From Vigna angularis (lineage: Eukaryota; Streptophyta; Magnoliopsida; Fabales; Fabaceae), in the NCBI RefSeq assembly GCF_016808095.1, contig NC_068970.1, positions 46,349,630 to 46,413,629 of the forward strand: 64,000 nucleotides of DNA. Reading direction: 5' to 3'. The position numbers and the translations under genes are program-made. Positions 60,946 through 64,000 of the stretch are shown here, one piece after another. The notes beneath the pieces are model-generated. The model searched no databases, was not told the DNA's origin, and saw only the letters and a program-made list of their open reading frames with translations. Position 1 is the stretch's first letter, and every line of letters starts with the position of its first letter.

Positions 60946-63101
60946 TTTTACCTAAAAATATAAAAATATTAAAAAACAAAAAAATAACTATAAAAAATTT
61001 ATCTTCGGTAAATTTTGCTTATGAATACAAATAAATTATCAATAATTATATATTGATAATTATCATAACTGTTATATGTGTTTTCTTTTGATCTTTTTCT
61101 TAATAACAGATATTTTATTGATGAATTTATTATTGACATAAAAAAATATTAACAATAAAAGTTTTAAAATTTATTAATAAAATTTATTTTATTAATAATT
61201 CTTTATTAGTAAAATTTTATTGGTATTTATGAAAGTTTTTATAGTTATTACTAAACCATAAATATAATTAAGAAGATAATAAATTAAAGATATCATCGAA
61301 AGAGTTTATTCACAAGCACTTTAAAAAAAATGTCTGTTTAATTTATAAAGAGTGTTATATTTTAAAAATTTGTCTAGTGTCAATTGAATTAGCTTACACC
61401 ATGGTCTTTTCACCTTTTAATATAAATGTTGCACATACAGACTAATCTGGAAGAGCCAAGATCCAAAAGCATTTGGTGAGTGTTGAGTGAATGATTGGTT
61501 TGTCCATTATTTAAGCAAGTCTTGGGTTTTATACACGAGGACTACCACGAAACATTTACATCTCATTTATATAATATAATTTTATATTTAATTTAATTTT
61601 ATATAGGAGAATTATGAGTAAGTTAGAAGCAATGACAGGGTGGTCCTGGTTTTGGTGATTGCACCTGAACCTTGCCATAAGTGTAGAATCAGTAATGCAA
61701 ATGGTTGTTAAAAAAATTGCAGAAGGTGTTGAGTGGGGCGAACAAAGGACAATGAAACTCTTCCAAAAGTATATGTATACCATACTTTACAATGTGTGTT
61801 CTTCCTCTTTCATGATAATATATATCAGTGCCAAAATCTTTGATTCAATGCAATCAGTTTCAACCACTGAAAGGTGAAAGAGCTATAACATCAACTAACT
61901 ACCGGTAATAAGTCACCCATTTGAGGCTTATTCAGGGACATTTTTCTTATGTTCATGAAAAAGGTGCAATTATTATTAGATATTTCAACTATGAAATGGC
62001 CCATGGAACTTGTGCTTTTTGTCCTTTCCTCATTGTTTGTTTCTTCTTTTTGGTTCTTGACCACCTCATCCCCTCAATTATCATCCATCAAGTGATATTT
62101 GCATGTATGGAGGAAACTTACATAAAATATTATAAATAACTTTCTAGTTATTCTCCATTTATATCATATCCAATTTTTCACTTTTTTATACATAATGTAT
62201 TCAATAAAATAAATGAATGAATTAAAACTTTAAATTTGATTAAAAATAGTATTTTTTATTATTTTTTCAATTATATTTAAAGTTTTTTTTTATAATATAT
62301 GATAAATCTTATAAAATATAAGTAGATTTATATATTTCACTTTTAGCACAATAAAAAAAATTATAATATTAGTATAATAACTTAATTCCACTACTTTGCT
62401 TGAACCGTTAAAAGTTAATATGGTTGAACAAGTGTTTAATATTCTGTCACATGTTTAATAAAAGCACATCTTGCCTTAATACATGCAATTAATCTTTTAA
62501 AGGAATTTGCAGAAGGACATTTAGTATATTCAGTCTTTAGCCACATGAAAATTTGGTCGGCAAACACATTGACAAATCAAAAATTATTTTTCACACGTAT
62601 AAATACGCTTTGAGTATTCATGTCTAGGTATACTTGGGCCTCATGTTATAACCTAGGTGATTTGATCTCATACATGACAATTAACCGTGACATTTACACG
62701 ACGTTGACTAAGTTCACTTAAGGTTACCATTAAGGTAGAATTAATAATCTTGATTAACTAAAGGCTAATAAGGATAATTAGCTAAATGGGCTAGGTCCAC
62801 ATAGGTAAGAAACCCATAAAGTAAGGTTAAATAACTCATAGAAACTCATTCACTATCTCTTCTCTTATATTCTCCATCCTTTTCTTATATTTCATGTTAT
62901 TTTTACATGTAGTTTTAAACCTATGAGTTGATTTGTTATAATTTCTTAATTGGATTATGAGATTAGATGAATAAATTTGCTTGTTCTTTTTTGTTTTTGT
63001 TGTGATTTATTTTTATTTGTGTCTTTTTCTTCTTAATTAAGTAAAAGTAATGATTTTTACATTATAGCAAGTTAGCACAATGTTAAATCTACATAACATA
63101 T
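60946..63101. other. Gene-free AT-rich stretch
   Basis: No supportable gene. The part at about 62640-62880 (gacgttgactaagttcact; aatgggctaggtccacata) reads like LTR-derived sequence but cannot be assigned. Confidence 0.4.
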
Positions 63102-63263
63102 CAATCATATGAGTAAAAGTTTTTATTTTTAATTAAAAATTTTACTTTGATTAAAGTTAGAAACTTTCATATGATTGAATGAGTTTTTGCCAATAATTGA
63201 GAATGTACTTTGATTATTGGTAAAAAGTTTAACAAGAGTTAATCAAGAATGTACTTTGATTAA
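63102..63263. repeat. Hairpin cluster with TACTTTGATTAA core, left half
   Basis: 63102-63177: an outer 11-bp perfect stem (CAATCATATGA/TCATATGATTG) encloses a TTAATTAA/TTGATTAA hairpin (63129-63154). 63184-63226: a 14-bp stem (TTTTTGCCAATAAT/ATTATTGGTAAAAA, one G-U) around GAATGTACTT. 63239-63263: a perfect 8-bp stem TTAATCAA/TTGATTAA with loop GAATGTACT. The right half lies beyond the TRIM. Confidence 0.8.
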
Positions 63264-63308
63264 TTATCTTTTTACTTGATATAAGAGATAAAAAAATAAA
63301 CATGATTA

Positions 63309-63851
63309 TGTTGGGTATCCAAGTGTGAGAGAAATGAGAAAGTAGAGCAGTTTATAAAGGTGAAAGACCCATTAATCTATTGCCTTAAGGTTTTGGGTAA
63401 AGAGTAGTGTCGATCCCTTATATTGTTGGCCCAAATGTTATTGATGTTTGTGTAACCCACAGGGTAACCTCCTCCTCGATAGACCCAACAGTGGTATGAG
63501 AGCCGATGGTTTGTCTTGGTGATCGGCTTAGACGAGTTCCGTCAAGATACGACCCTTCGAAAGGGCTACTCGTAGTTGTGGTTGGTTGGGAATCCTTCCA
63601 CTAGAGGGAGAGTGTACCTATGTGGAAGGGACTCACCCTTGAGGGGGAGATTGTTGGGTATCCAAGTGTGAGTCCAAGTCCCACATTGGATAGAAATGAG
63701 AAAGTAGAGCAGTTTATAAAGGTGAAAGACCCATTAACCCATTGCCTTAAGGTTTTGGGTAAAGAATGCTGTCGATCTCTTATATAGTTGGCCCAGATGT
63801 TATTGGTGTTTGTGTAACTCATAGGGAACCTCCTCCTCGATAGACCCAACA
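63309..63851 (+). mobile_element. Complete TRIM retrotransposon
   Basis: 543 bp with a 5-bp TSD GATTA (63304-63308 and 63852-63856). LTRs are 63309-63490 (182 bp) and 63652-63851 (200 bp), both TGTTGGGTATCCAAGTGTGA ... GACCCAACA. The left one lacks an 18-bp segment (starting tccaagtccc) present in the right. The PBS TGGTATGAGAGC (63492-63503) is one mismatch from the initiator tRNA-Met type. A polypurine tract GAGGGGGAGA lies at 63641-63650. No coding capacity, so it depends on proteins from other elements. Confidence 0.93.
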
Positions 63852-63870
63852 GATTAGACATAGTAATATT

Positions 63871-64000
63871 TTAGTTAAGAATGTACTTTAGTTAATTTTA
63901 TTATGATTAATCTACATAGTTCTTGCTTTTAGTTGAGAATGTACTTTGGTTAAGAGTGAGAATGCCAACAAATTAATTAAGAATTTACATTGATTAATTT
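63871..64000. repeat. Hairpin cluster, right half (continues past window)
   Basis: 63871-63895: TTAGTTAA arms pair with two wobbles around GAATGTACT. 63926-63956: 11-bp arms (CTTTTAGTTGA / TTGGTTAAGAG) pair only if G-U wobbles are allowed. 63970-64000: 11-bp arms (AAATTAATTAA / TTGATTAATTT) with one wobble and loop GAATTTACA. These are the same family as 63102-63263, split by the TRIM. Confidence 0.78.

Overview
The window looks like a repeat-rich stretch of a plant nuclear genome, most likely a legume of the Phaseoleae (Vigna/Phaseolus-like). That placement is inference. It rests on the mix of Athila/Calypso-type Ty3 elements primed by tRNA-Asp, Sirevirus-like Ty1/copia gag, CACTA, hAT, MITE and TRIM elements, long AT microsatellites, and a plant-type berberine-bridge-enzyme-like gene. 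No organelle, bacterial or viral genome organisation is visible. Only one intact ordinary host gene was recognised: a 529-codon single-exon FAD oxidoreductase on the minus strand at 18822-20411.

Layout. 1-8.1 kb: a broken copia gag, then two Athila-like fragments facing each other (LTR plus PBS on + at the left, LTR plus PBS on - at the right) with decayed gag-like and plant-transposon-protein remnants. 8.1-10.5 kb: a SNF2 (CHR28-like) pseudogene fragment and unclassified DNA. 10525-16508: a complete, young, non-autonomous Athila-like retrotransposon on the minus strand, with 1284-bp LTRs, target-site duplication (TSD) GTAGG and an open 309-codon ORF. 16.5-18.8 kb: an LTR scrap and a dead hAT transposase. 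18.8-20.4 kb: the BBE-like gene. 20.5-36.7 kb: AT-rich intergenic DNA with a long-inverted-repeat element, a TRIM invaded by an AT microsatellite, a THADA-like pseudogene fragment and minisatellites. 36.7-58.6 kb: a Sirevirus-like copia remnant whose 3' LTR is split by a CACTA element. The CACTA carries a captured retinoblastoma-related (RBR) fragment, a hAT MITE and a decayed En/Spm-type transposase. Inside it sits a 13.6-kb Athila element with 1295-bp LTRs and TSD ACTAC, and its reverse transcriptase is split by a 2882-bp solo LTR with TSD CCCGC. 58.6-64 kb: AT-rich DNA, a decayed tandem array, a cluster of hairpins and a complete TRIM with TSD GATTA.

The least expected signals are two families of short hairpins. 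In the first, the internal regions of three related Athila-like copies hold repeated hairpins with an almost constant 8-nt loop (CATCAGTA, or TACTGATG on the sense strand). Their stems differ from copy to copy but stay complementary, which is covariation suggesting selection on RNA or DNA structure. In the second, at 63.1-64.0 kb, the loop GAATGTACT is conserved and the arms change in compensating or wobble-compatible ways. I do not recognise either family. Other notable points are the captured RBR fragment that keeps an intron, the short time implied by near-identical LTRs in two elements, and GC-rich palindromes repeated in LTRs and internal regions of the Athila-like family.

All homology calls come from reading translated motifs by eye. 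No database search was run.
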